A DNA stretch of 64,000 nt from Brevibacterium sp. RIT 803. GTDB taxonomy: Bacteria > Actinomycetota > Actinomycetes > Actinomycetales > Brevibacteriaceae. The stretch covers positions 992,001-1,056,000 of the forward strand of contig NZ_JAFEMW010000001.1 in NCBI RefSeq assembly GCF_016892625.1, given 5' to 3'. The notes below the pieces were generated by a model. The model had not been told where the DNA came from. It did no database searches and was given only the letters and a program-made list of their open reading frames with translations. Made by a program: the position numbers and the translations under genes. This document shows positions 17,267-27,288 of the stretch, in pieces (position 1 is the stretch's first letter; each line of letters begins with the position of its first letter).

Positions 17267-17893
17267 ATGTCGGCACGAATCTTTCGTGACTGGTGGTCAA
17301 TCCCCGTCGCAATCGTCATCATTGCGCTCATCTGCGCAGGTGCATGGATGCTCACTCAGGGCCTCACCGATGAGCAGAACACCACCGAGGGTCAGACCGA
17401 TGTTCAGCTGGAAGAGCCGCCAAGCGAAGCCGACGTCGCGGATATGCAGATCGAAGCCCTCGAAGGAGAGTTCCAGATCCCATCGGTAGGGCTTGATACC
17501 GGTCTGGAGACCATGTCCGAAGTCAACGGCGCGATCAATCCCCCCGGGCTGCGCAATGGCTACGTTGTGCGTAACCACGGCACCCCTGACCATCCCGAAC
17601 GCGGCACGACCTACGTCGCCATCCACTCCGTGCAAGGAGCCGAGCTGCCCGGGAACACGCTCATCGATGTCGATGCGGGAGAGCCGACTGTTGACAAGGG
17701 CGAGTCGATCACCCTCCAAGACCGGGACTACACGGTGACCGACTCCTACACTGTGCCCAAAAAGGACATCTCCGGTGATGATCGTGTGTGGGCCGACGAA
17801 CCCGGCCGCCTGGTCATCCTCACTTGTCTGCAGCGCAGCTCGGGCCGATCAGCCGACAACGTCGTCATCGAGGCAATCGCCGACGAGCAATGA
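17267..17893 (+). CDS. Sortase (class F-like) dedicated to the upstream surface protein
   Basis: 208 residues with a GAAAGGA Shine-Dalgarno. An N-terminal signal-anchor helix (about 11-30) is followed by an acidic linker and a sortase domain. Candidate catalytic residues are His120 (YVAIHSVQG) and Cys187 (LVILTCLQR). The strand after the Cys ends SADNVVIEA, close to the DNVVV ending of class F enzymes, but the usual Arg directly before it is absent; Arg190 or Arg194 may substitute. AIHS also differs from the usual AGH. The enzyme would cleave the upstream protein at PVVKTG and attach it to peptidoglycan. Confidence 0.8.
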   Translation: MSARIFRDWWSIPVAIVIIALICAGAWMLTQGLTDEQNTTEGQTDVQLEEPPSEADVADMQIEALEGEFQIPSVGLDTGLETMSEVNGAINPPGLRNGYVVRNHGTPDHPERGTTYVAIHSVQGAELPGNTLIDVDAGEPTVDKGESITLQDRDYTVTDSYTVPKKDISGDDRVWADEPGRLVILTCLQRSSGRSADNVVIEAIADEQ

Positions 17894-17932
17894 CCGGCAG
17901 AGGATCCAGAGCCAGTGCAGTGGGGCCAAGCA

Positions 17933-18997
17933 TCACAGCCCAGGCTCAGGGATCTCTCCATCGTGTCGCCGCTTGTTGAGATCACGGGTGACGCGCACGA
18001 CCATGGTCGGGCATTGCGAGTACGGCAGCACTGACTGTGAGGTCGAACCAAGGAGCAGTCCGGCGAAGCCTCCACGGCCGCGAGAACCGATGACAAGCAC
18101 CTCGGCGGTGTCAGAAGCTCGAACGAGCACCTCGGCGGGCTGACCGTCGAACAGGGTCCATGTGACGTCGAGGTTCGGGAATTCGGCCTGCAGGCGCTGT
18201 TTGGCCACGACGAGCTTGTCAGCGCCTTCATTGACCAGTCGCTCGAGATCCGCGGTGCTCGGCAGCCATTCCGGGCCGATGACCGTCGTGGTGATGACGG
18301 CGACGATGTGCAGCGGCGATCCCCGGCGCACGGCCAGTCGAGCGGCCTTCCACAGCGCCGGAGACTCGGCACCGAGGGAATCGACGCCGACGACGACCTT
18401 GCCGTCGAAACGCAGTCCCTCGATCGCTTCGACATTGGGGTCGGGCTCTTCGACGACGATGCCGTCCTGTCGGATGGGCCGTGAGGAAGTGGGATGTGCG
18501 GTCTTCTCCGCATCGGACTGCCACGCAGAGGGAACAACGACGGTCGGGCAGGCTGAATGGGCCGGGAGTGCGCTGGAGACGGTGCCGAGCAGTCGCCCAG
18601 CGAATCCACCGCGACCGCGGGAGCCGACGACAGCCAGGCTTCCCGACTTCGATTCGTCGATGAGGACACCGGCTGCGTCACCGATCTCAATGACTGCTTC
18701 GACGGGCACACCGGCAGACTTCACCTCAGCAGCGGCTTCCTTGAGTGTGTTCGTCACCGCAGCCCGGATCGAAGTGTCGTCGATAGGAACATAGGAGACA
18801 TCGATTGCGGCCGCAGCTACGCTCGGGATCGTGTAGGCGCCGACCAGGCGGATCGGCTTGTCCAGGGACTTCGCTTCCTGGATTGCCCACGCCAGAGCAT
18901 TGCGGCTGGGCGGTGAACCGTCGATGCCGACGACAACTGCTTCGGGCTCCCCAGCGGGTGATGCATCGTCATTCTGGGGTCGGTCTTGCTCATTCAT
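17933..18997 (-). CDS. Universal stress protein, tandem UspA domains
   Basis: 354 residues with two USP domains, a form common in actinobacteria. Domain 1 (about 18-155) starts AVVVGIDGSPPSRNALAWA and has the ATP-binding loop GSRGRGGFAGRLLGTVS; domain 2 (about 200-345) starts KVVVGVDSLGAESPALWKA and has GSRGRGGFAGLLLGSTSQ. Such proteins bind ATP and help in dormancy, hypoxia or general stress. ATG 18997 follows GAGGAG by seven bases. A pair of 13-bp direct repeats (AGCACCTCGGCGG, about 18,097-18,140) lies in domain 2; the decayed copy at 15.2-15.5 kb has lost the 30 bp between them. Confidence 0.93.
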   Translation of the reverse strand: MNEQDRPQNDDASPAGEPEAVVVGIDGSPPSRNALAWAIQEAKSLDKPIRLVGAYTIPSVAAAAIDVSYVPIDDTSIRAAVTNTLKEAAAEVKSAGVPVEAVIEIGDAAGVLIDESKSGSLAVVGSRGRGGFAGRLLGTVSSALPAHSACPTVVVPSAWQSDAEKTAHPTSSRPIRQDGIVVEEPDPNVEAIEGLRFDGKVVVGVDSLGAESPALWKAARLAVRRGSPLHIVAVITTTVIGPEWLPSTADLERLVNEGADKLVVAKQRLQAEFPNLDVTWTLFDGQPAEVLVRASDTAEVLVIGSRGRGGFAGLLLGSTSQSVLPYSQCPTMVVRVTRDLNKRRHDGEIPEPGL

Positions 18998-19139
18998 CGC
19001 AAGCTCCTCATCTTGAAGCGAACTTCTCTCGCCTCCACCCTAAATCAGAATCGATCGGAGACCGCCGTCTATGTCACATCGTTATCCGAATTGGGCCACA
19101 GTTCGGACATTGCGGCGACGAGCAGGGACGATGTCCGCA

Positions 19140-19640
19140 TCAGGCGGCTCTGGAGAGCTCCAGGAACGGACGCCACTGTTCGACCGGCTTGTCGATCCCC
19201 CGCATCCAGAATTGACCGGTTCGCGGCTCCTGAGGGTGGAAACTGAGCTTCCACCCGATCTCGGCCAGCGACCTGTCGCCCTTGCGGTTGTTGCACTCAC
19301 GGCAACAGGCCACGAGGTTCTCCCAACTGTTGACCCCGCCACGTGAGCGTGGAACGACATGATCGACCGTCGTCGCAGGTTTTGCACAGTAGGCACAGCG
19401 GTGATTGTCGCGGCGCAGCACACCTCGCCGGGAAAGGGAGACCCGGCGGTCATGAGGAGGCCTCACATACCGTGTCAGCAGAATGACCGATGGCTGGTCC
19501 AGATTCAGATGTTCCGATCTCACCGGAACATCCTCGGCGGCCAGGACTGTCGCTTTGCCCGTGAGCACCAGGACCACTGCCCTGGTGAACGGAACGATCG
19601 ACAGTGGTTCATATCCGGCATTCAGCACGAGAGTCTTCAT
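19140..19640 (-). CDS. HNH endonuclease family protein
   Basis: 166 residues from ATG 19640, with AGGGG upstream. The N-terminal half (MKTLVLNAGYEPLSIVPF, then SVILLTRYVRPPH) is typical of a widespread actinobacterial single-HNH protein. The HNH domain carries two zinc CxxC pairs (CAYCAKP and CCREC), VDHVVPRSRGG with the catalytic His, and SWENLVACC...NNRKGDR. The family is core in actinobacteria and not linked to phage or restriction here; its cellular role is not established. The frame is open upstream, but homology starts at MKTLV. Confidence 0.9.
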   Translation of the reverse strand: MKTLVLNAGYEPLSIVPFTRAVVLVLTGKATVLAAEDVPVRSEHLNLDQPSVILLTRYVRPPHDRRVSLSRRGVLRRDNHRCAYCAKPATTVDHVVPRSRGGVNSWENLVACCRECNNRKGDRSLAEIGWKLSFHPQEPRTGQFWMRGIDKPVEQWRPFLELSRAA

Positions 19641-19984
19641 ATCCCGCCCCTCATCTTCGTGTGAGCGTGGGCCCTGCCGAACGACACGGGCCCGGGAAAC
19701 GCAAAAGGCGCCGTGCCGCAGCACAACGCCTTGAAAGAAGGGACAGACACAGATATGTATTCCGCGCCAGAAACTGGAGCGGCTATTCGCACTATCCGAC
19801 TGTGGCCCATCTGATTTCCCATCACTTACGCCAACTCAATCGTACTAAGACTAACTCCGACCATCTCCTGTGACCGAATTCATATCGCTCGCGTCACGGA
19901 TTCTTTCATTGCCGTTCACCTTCCGGCGTGGCCGGCAGCTCAAGCCCATGACCGGCATCGTGTGGATTTCTGACAATCAGGTAT
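19641..19984. other. Intergenic region without a recognisable gene
   Basis: 344 bp between the HNH gene start and the NlpC/P60 terminator. I see no coding pattern, RNA or repeat here beyond the presumed HNH promoter. Confidence 0.6.
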
Positions 19985-20033
19985 GCAAAAACTCCCCGTC
20001 TGACTCGAGGACCGTCGAGTCAGGCGGGGAGTT
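19985..20033 (-). terminator. Rho-independent terminator of the NlpC/P60 gene
   Basis: Read on the minus strand, AACTCCCCG...TGACTCGA pairs with TCGAGTCA...CGGGGAGTT in a two-part stem, followed by TTTTTGC. It begins 16 bases after the NlpC/P60 stop. Confidence 0.9.
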
Positions 20034-20048
20034 TCTGTGTGAGCTGGA

Positions 20049-20864
20049 TCAGAGAACGCGAATGAAGGTGACGTCACCCATCCAGCTGTAGCTGCGCTTC
20101 GAGGTGCCTGACCCTGGTGAGCCGGCATCGTACATCTGTCCGCCACCGGCGTAGATGCCGACGTGACCTGGGTGCCAGATGAGGTCACCGGGCTTGGCCT
20201 CCGACTGGGAGACGACCTGACCAGCGGCCTTCTGTGCACCGGAGCTGCGAGGCAGGTTGACACCGACCTTGCTGTAGACCCAGGAGGTGTAACCGGAGCA
20301 GTCCCAACCGCTCTGCGAGGTTCCACCGTAAACATATGGAGTGCCGACGCCCTTGGCTGCCCAGCCCATGACCTGCTCGGCTTTGGAGCCGTCGATCGAA
20401 CCGGCATCGGAGCCGGAGTCTTTGCTCTCGCCCTTGTCGCCGGAATCCGAGGTGCCTGCGTTTGCGGAATCGGAGTCGCCTGAAGTGTCTTCGGCGGTCT
20501 CCACGGGTTCTGGCTTCGGCTCAGGCTTCGGAGCAGCCTTGGCGGTGACGGTCTGGACGTCGGCGCTGAAGGAGGAGTCCTGCTTCTTGTCCTTGGAATC
20601 GTCGTCAGCATTGACGGTCGCGGTCTGGTTCTTGAATTCGACCTGTGCCTGAGCTTCTGACTCGGCGGAGACTGCGACGTTGTCGTCGGCTCCCTGTCCT
20701 GCCGCCGGAAGGACTGCTGCGGTGAGCAGACCACCGCTGGCAGCGACAACGGCTGCACGGCGTCCGAAGACGGCGGAGTTGGCGTTCAGGATTTCTGTCA
20801 GTTCGGTCAATGGAGTCTTGACCTTGGCTTCAGCGGCGCGGCGGCCATGCTGCTTAATTGCCAC
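20049..20864 (-). CDS. Secreted NlpC/P60 peptidoglycan hydrolase
   Basis: 271 residues from GTG 20864. A signal-like segment (AAVVAASGGLLTAAVLPAAG, about 37-56) is followed by an acidic, Ser/Asp-rich linker (to about 160) and a C-terminal NlpC/P60 domain. The Cys-His protease core is complete: YGGTSQSGWDCSGYTSWVY with the catalytic Cys, then KPGDLIWHPGHVGIYAG with the His. It would cut stem peptides of peptidoglycan during division or wall turnover. Opposed direct-repeat boxes upstream suggest control by an MtrA-type regulator, a known regulator of such enzymes. Confidence 0.93.
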   Translation of the reverse strand: MAIKQHGRRAAEAKVKTPLTELTEILNANSAVFGRRAAVVAASGGLLTAAVLPAAGQGADDNVAVSAESEAQAQVEFKNQTATVNADDDSKDKKQDSSFSADVQTVTAKAAPKPEPKPEPVETAEDTSGDSDSANAGTSDSGDKGESKDSGSDAGSIDGSKAEQVMGWAAKGVGTPYVYGGTSQSGWDCSGYTSWVYSKVGVNLPRSSGAQKAAGQVVSQSEAKPGDLIWHPGHVGIYAGGGQMYDAGSPGSGTSKRSYSWMGDVTFIRVL

Positions 20865-20990
20865 GTTTCCCTCTCGTCACCTATTGGAAAGAATCCCAAC
20901 CGCCACTCTCGGTCCTTAGAAATTTCGCGTCGAGCGTGGCGCGCGGCTCTCGAGGCGAAGTCGTCACTTTCGTGAACAACCTCCACAACT

Positions 20991-21027
20991 GTAACCAATC
21001 AGTGACCGATTGTCACGTTTCTGTCAC
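20991..21027. promoter_or_regulatory. Two opposed GTNAC-N6-GTNAC boxes upstream of the NlpC/P60 gene
   Basis: GTAAC-CAATCA-GTGAC on the plus strand (20991-21006) and GTGAC-AGAAAC-GTGAC on the minus strand (21012-21027) are separated by five bases. Direct GTNAC repeats with 11-bp period are the site type of OmpR-family regulators such as MtrA, and also resemble GlnR boxes. They lie about 130-160 bp before the start codon. The remaining 465-bp intergenic region holds no gene. Confidence 0.55.
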
Positions 21028-21120
21028 GAACCTCGCCCCCCGCCATGGAGGTTTTCCATAAACACCCAGGTCAGAGCCCTAAAATGAGGTAAATATTCGT
21101 AACATTGGCGCGTTATACGA

Positions 21121-21158
21121 CACGGCCCAGGGGGTGTTCTGACACTCCCTGGGCCGTG
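21121..21158. terminator. 17-bp hairpin downstream of dtxR
   Basis: CACGGCCCAGGGGGTGT pairs with ACACTCCCTGGGCCGTG (one G-T pair) around TTCT. It lies about 170 bp after the dtxR stop and has no U-tract on either side, so termination is likely but not certain. Confidence 0.65.
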
Positions 21159-21329
21159 CTCAACGTCATTTTGTAACAAATCGATCCTGATCGAGACCAT
21201 CGACCGTGACCGGGCCGTCTCTGCTCCGGTTCTGCCAACGAGGCTTGTTTCTCGACGTCGCTTCGTTCTCTCCACGGCCGACCACTCGACCGAGTTCACT
21301 TCTTGCCGAGGACTGCCGCTGGAGGGAAT

Positions 21330-22016
21330 CTACTTCTTGTAGGCGAATACGTGTGAAGCAGTGTCCAGCGGCAGGTCGAGCACATCCTGTGCACCCGGAA
21401 CCTGGACCGTGATGTACTCGCCGTTGCGTGAGATCTCCACATCGCTGTCCGGCAGGACACCTGCGACCTGGAACTGCTGCAGCAGGTGGATGTCGACCTG
21501 CAGAGGTTCTGCCAACCAGGCGATCCGAAGCTCCTTCGCCCCGTCGCGAGCAACAGCCGTCGCCAGATCGACGACCTCGGTGCCTGGCGTCTGCTTTCCA
21601 CCGATCACGTCAAGGCCAGGGATCGGATTTCCGTACGGGCCCGAAGCGATCTCGGGGAGCAGGCTGACGAGTTTGCGTTCGACCTGCTCGCTCATCACAT
21701 GCTCCCACCGGCATGCTTCGTCGTGGACGAGTTCCCACTCGAGTCCGACGACGTCGGCGAGGAGCCGTTCTGCCAATCGGTGCTTGCGCATCACCTCGGT
21801 GGCGATCCGACGCCCCTCGGCCGTCAGCTCCAGATGACGGTCGTTGCTCACATGCAGCAGTCCGTCACGCTCCATCCGCGCCACGGTCTGTGAAACGGTG
21901 GGACCGGAGTGATCCAAACGTTCAGCAATCCGAGCGCGCAGCGGCACGATCGACTGCTCCTCAAGCTCGATGATCGACTTGAGGTACATCTCAGTTGTAT
22001 CAATGAGGTCGTTCAC
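21330..22016 (-). CDS. dtxR: Iron-dependent DtxR/IdeR repressor
   Basis: 228 residues from GTG 22016. The winged-helix domain (LIDTTEMYLKSIIELEEQ; HSGPTVSQTVARMERDGLL), the dimerisation domain and a C-terminal SH3-like FeoA domain are all present. All metal ligands of C. diphtheriae DtxR occur at identical numbers: Met10, Cys102, Glu105 and His106 (primary site, HDEACRWEH) and His79, Glu83 and His98 (ancillary site). With Cys102 it is the iron-sensing type rather than an MntR. It should repress siderophore and uptake genes when Fe2+ is plentiful. No iron gene adjoins it. Confidence 0.95.
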   Translation of the reverse strand: MNDLIDTTEMYLKSIIELEEQSIVPLRARIAERLDHSGPTVSQTVARMERDGLLHVSNDRHLELTAEGRRIATEVMRKHRLAERLLADVVGLEWELVHDEACRWEHVMSEQVERKLVSLLPEIASGPYGNPIPGLDVIGGKQTPGTEVVDLATAVARDGAKELRIAWLAEPLQVDIHLLQQFQVAGVLPDSDVEISRNGEYITVQVPGAQDVLDLPLDTASHVFAYKK

Positions 22017-22269
22017 TTCAGACCAGCCACTCCACTCTTCGTCTTCAGGTCCATTCGACCATTTCAGGCGTTCTCTGCATCAATCCTATCCCGCGTGCGT
22101 CCAATCACGTATGTTCAACCGACGTTGACGTCTACCGCTGAATGCGCAATAGAGGAATCCTCCGGTCGATCCTTCGACCTCGGCGCCTGGACCACGATCC
22201 CGCCTGCCGCCTCAACGCTTGAAGCGAGGCGATTATTTCGCTGCGTCTTCGACTCAGCCGTGGCCGACT

Positions 22270-24277
<2,008 letters not shown>

Positions 24278-24302
24278 AACTTCGTTCAGGCCCGGCACTC
24301 TG

Positions 24303-24356
24303 CACCCGCAGCTCCTTAACACCCCTTTGCAAGGAGATGTTTCGGAGCTGCGGGTG
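24303..24356. terminator. 13-bp inverted repeat with 28-base loop after serC
   Basis: CACCCGCAGCTCC and GGAGCTGCGGGTG are perfectly complementary; the loop holds a small CCTT-TGC-AAGG hairpin. A shorter CCTGAA/TTCAGG stem overlaps the serC stop region. Together they probably end serC transcription, perhaps also that of the converging DUF456 gene. Confidence 0.6.
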
Positions 24357-24442
24357 TGGGGTGCTGAACTGTCTCTAGGCGAAGTGGCCGGCGACCCCCG
24401 ACGGTACGGGTGGCCCCGGGCCCTGGCCCTCAGTCCCCGGCC

Positions 24443-24940
24443 TCAGCCGAGGAAGTGGATGAGGGTTCCGATGCCGAAGGTGATGGCTGCCAGCAGGGCG
24501 AGAAGGAACTCGAGAGCGGTGCCGATGCCGATCGCCTTGAGTGATTCCCAGCTGGAGTCCCAGGCTTCCTTAGCGTCGTGAAGGCGCATGTGTTCGGCGA
24601 GGTAGAGACCGGCGATGAAGCCGATCGGCAGGCCGACGACGGGAATCACGAAGAACCCGATGATACCCAGGAGACCGGCCACAAGCACGGATCTGTTGGG
24701 AACCTTCATCGCCTTGAGTTTTCTGCCCGTGAGCACCAGGGAGGCGCTCATCCCGCCGGCGACGAAGACGGCGACGATGGCGAAGATGATCCAGGCCATC
24801 GGCCCGCCGATGACGATCGCCCACACCAGCACGGCAATCGCGATGAGGATGGATCCCGGCAGAACGGGCAGGATGATGCCGAGGCAGCCGACGAGGATCG
24901 CCAGTCCGACCAGCACCGAGGTGAGAATGTCCGCGTTCAC
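24443..24940 (-). CDS. DUF456 membrane protein
   Basis: 165 residues from GTG 24940, nearly all hydrophobic. It has about four to five membrane helices with the repeated LVGCLGIILPVLPGSILI and GLLGIIGFFVIPVVGLPIGF segments of the DUF456 (Gly-zipper-like) family. The function is unknown across the family. It converges on serC. Upstream there are two GGGCTCCCSATAAT repeats. Confidence 0.85.
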   Translation of the reverse strand: MNADILTSVLVGLAILVGCLGIILPVLPGSILIAIAVLVWAIVIGGPMAWIIFAIVAVFVAGGMSASLVLTGRKLKAMKVPNRSVLVAGLLGIIGFFVIPVVGLPIGFIAGLYLAEHMRLHDAKEAWDSSWESLKAIGIGTALEFLLALLAAITFGIGTLIHFLG

Positions 24941-24964
24941 TGTCTGTCCGATCTGTTGCTCATG

Positions 24965-24998
24965 GGGCTCCCGATAATCTCATTGGGCTCCCCATAAT
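24965..24998. repeat. Two GGGCTCCCSATAAT repeats upstream of the DUF456 gene
   Basis: GGGCTCCCGATAAT (24965) and GGGCTCCCCATAAT (24985) recur with 20-bp period, 25-58 bp before the DUF456 start. Next to them (about 25,040-25,090) is a CCCAGTCCCAAACCCAGCCC-type low-complexity run, downstream of the MFS gene. Confidence 0.6.
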
Positions 24999-25110
24999 AA
25001 GGGACCAGGCTCTGCGCCGCGCTCAGGATGGCAGAGGACTGCCGACCCAGTTCCCAGTCCCAAACCCAGCCCCAAACCCAGCTGCCAACTGCCAGCCTCA
25101 AGCTGGGTAC

Positions 25111-26370
25111 TCAGGGCCTGCCCAGATAGCTCACATGGAGACGGATGCGGGATTTGGGGTCGTAGCTCAGGCGCAGGTTCTTCGACACGATCATCCACAC
25201 CAGGCCGACACTGAAGGCGATGATGCCCGAGGCGGCTCCGACGCCCATCGCCATCCGCGGTCCGAACGTATCGGCGACCCAGCCGGCCAGCGGGGCACCG
25301 ATGGGAGTCCCGCCCATGACGACGGCTGCGTAGATCGCCATGACCCGACCGCGATAGTGAGCGGGAGTCGTCGTCTGAACATAGGCATTGGCGGACGTCA
25401 TCATCGTCAGCGACGCGAATCCGACGAGCATCAGCGAAGCCGCGAAGACGTAGTAGTTGGGTATCAGAGATGCTGTTCCCACTGCGAGGCCGAATCCGCC
25501 TGCGGCACCGAAGATGAAACGCAGCCTCGGCTTCTCCCGCTTCGCCGAGGCGAGTGCTCCGGTCACGGATCCGATCGCCATGACGGAGTTGAGCAGGCCG
25601 AAGCCGCTGGCGTCCTTGCCGAACTCGATCTTGGCCATCGTGGCGGTGTAGATGTTGAAGTTGAATCCGAAGGTCGCGACGATGAAGAGCACGACCAGCA
25701 CGATCGTCACATCGGGACGTCTTCGCAGGTATGTGAAGCCGCCCAGAATCCCGCCCTTGCCCCTGCGCCCCGAGGGGTGCAGCCGGTTCTGATCCAGACG
25801 GATGAGCACCGTCAGGGTCGCAGCGAACCCGAGCCCGCTGATGAGGAACACCGGGCCGGCGCCGATGAGTGCCGTCAGCACGCCGGCGACGGCGGGGCCG
25901 ATCATGCGGGCCCCGTTGAACGATGCGGAGTTGAGGCTGACTGCGTTGGGAAGCAGCTTCTCGCCGACGAGCTCAGAGACGAAGGCTTGTCGGGAAGGGT
26001 TGTCGAGGGTGGCCAGAATGCCCAGGGCCAGAGCCGTCAGATAGACGTGCCAGAGGACGATGACGTCGGTGATGACGAGCACGAACAGGAGCAGTCCTAC
26101 GGCTCCCAGCAGCGTCTGAGTGACCATGAGCAGCTTGCGCTTGGAGAACCTGTCGGCGATCGCTCCTGCGAAGGGGAACATGATGAGCTGAGGGCCCATC
26201 TGCAGTGCCATGGTGATGCCCAGTGCCGAAGCATCGTTGTTCGTCAGGTAGGTGAGGACGAGCCAGTCCTGGGCCGTCCTCTGCATCCACGTTCCGGTGT
26301 TCGAGATCAGTGCACCGGCGAACCAATGTCGGTAGTTCGGTTCAGCCAGCGACCGGAACGTGTGCGCCAT
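25111..26370 (-). CDS. MFS transporter (EntS/DHA3-like exporter)
   Basis: 419 residues, 12 membrane helices. N-terminal FRSLAEPNYRHWFAGALISN and TGTWMQRTAQDWLVLTYLTN are typical of the MFS_3 (enterobactin exporter-like) group, and GAIADRFSKRKLLMVTQ is the loop 2-3 motif. Substrates in this group include siderophores and drugs; none can be assigned here. It follows the DUF3027 gene by nine bases, with a Shine-Dalgarno in the end of that gene, so the three genes csd-DUF3027-MFS form one operon. Confidence 0.9.
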   Translation of the reverse strand: MAHTFRSLAEPNYRHWFAGALISNTGTWMQRTAQDWLVLTYLTNNDASALGITMALQMGPQLIMFPFAGAIADRFSKRKLLMVTQTLLGAVGLLLFVLVITDVIVLWHVYLTALALGILATLDNPSRQAFVSELVGEKLLPNAVSLNSASFNGARMIGPAVAGVLTALIGAGPVFLISGLGFAATLTVLIRLDQNRLHPSGRRGKGGILGGFTYLRRRPDVTIVLVVLFIVATFGFNFNIYTATMAKIEFGKDASGFGLLNSVMAIGSVTGALASAKREKPRLRFIFGAAGGFGLAVGTASLIPNYYVFAASLMLVGFASLTMMTSANAYVQTTTPAHYRGRVMAIYAAVVMGGTPIGAPLAGWVADTFGPRMAMGVGAASGIIAFSVGLVWMIVSKNLRLSYDPKSRIRLHVSYLGRP

Positions 26371-26379
26371 CTCTGTGTG

Positions 26380-27288
26380 TCAGCCCTCCTGGAACTCGAG
26401 TTCGCCGGCGGAGTAGTCGTCGACGACGGCTTCGGCAGGATCTGTGCTCTGCCGGCTGACGTCGGTCTCCGAATGGGCTCCGCAGCCGAAGTCGAGTGCG
26501 ACGACCTTGCCGTCGGCCGGGGACCAGCCGTTCGCGCAGACTCCGAACTTCTGACGCAGCGATCCGGCCAGCGGCATGAGATATCCGCAGCTGGAGCAGT
26601 GGGCCGAGGCCTTCGCCGCGAAATCCGATTCAGCGCCGGTCTCCGATTCGGCCCACCTGGTAGCGGCCGATGAGATGCCTTCGGGCGAGAGGACTCGGCG
26701 GCGGCCGAGCCCGAACTCAAAATTCGGTATCTCGTCCAGATTGCCATCCGAGGTCTCCTCGACCTGCTCGAAGCCCTGCTGCAGGTTCGGATCGTCCTCG
26801 ACCTTCGGCAGAGTGTCGCGGGGAGTCAGATCGCCGGGTTCCACACGCTGATCCCAGGGGATCCATTTCGGTGCGACGAGGGAGTCGGGGCCGGGCAGCA
26901 GTGCTGTCTCGCAGACCGTGACCTTCTTCGACCGAGGGGCACGGGCGAGAACTGCGACCCAGCGCCAACCGCGGTAGGTCGGATCGGTGCATGCGAAGTA
27001 GTGGGTGACCAGGCGGGTGCCCTCGGCCAGCGTGCCCAAGTGATCACCGATCACGGAACTGCCGGCAACCTCGGCGATAGCAGAACGCGCAGTGTCGATG
27101 GCTGCGGCCAGCTGTGCATCGAGGACGACCTTCTCGGAGCTCGCCCGCGGCGCCTTGGTCGGCTTCACCGGCGCTGCAGCCTCAGCCTTGACAGGTGCTT
27201 CAGCAGCCGACGCCGCCTCGGCAGGCGCAGGGTCGTTCGTCGGCTCGGCACTCTGGCCGGCCAACCAATCACTGAAGAGTGATGACAT
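26380..27288 (-). CDS. DUF3027 domain protein
   Basis: 302 residues. An Ala/Glu-rich start (about 1-50) is followed by the DUF3027 domain (VVLDAQLAAAIDTARSAI, LVTHYFACTDPTYRGWRWVA, SKKVTVCETALLPGPDSL, VAPKWIPWDQRVEPGDL). Near the C-terminus a possible metal-binding HCSSCGYLMPL and CANGWSP pair sits in a disordered acidic context. DUF3027 is specific to actinobacteria and uncharacterised. Its ATG shares one base with the stop of the cold-shock gene (TGATG), so translation is probably coupled. Confidence 0.9.
   Translation of the reverse strand: MSSLFSDWLAGQSAEPTNDPAPAEAASAAEAPVKAEAAAPVKPTKAPRASSEKVVLDAQLAAAIDTARSAIAEVAGSSVIGDHLGTLAEGTRLVTHYFACTDPTYRGWRWVAVLARAPRSKKVTVCETALLPGPDSLVAPKWIPWDQRVEPGDLTPRDTLPKVEDDPNLQQGFEQVEETSDGNLDEIPNFEFGLGRRRVLSPEGISSAATRWAESETGAESDFAAKASAHCSSCGYLMPLAGSLRQKFGVCANGWSPADGKVVALDFGCGAHSETDVSRQSTDPAEAVVDDYSAGELEFQEG

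Noticed and set aside
20865-21060. c-di-AMP (ydaO) riboswitch upstream of the NlpC/P60 gene
   Set aside because: Such riboswitches often precede wall hydrolase genes in actinobacteria, but I could not find the conserved GGGGGAACC-type core or the matching stems on the minus strand.
25135-26673. 512-codon open frame on the plus strand across the MFS and DUF3027 genes
   Set aside because: Polar, low-information product with no domain; both opposing genes are well supported.
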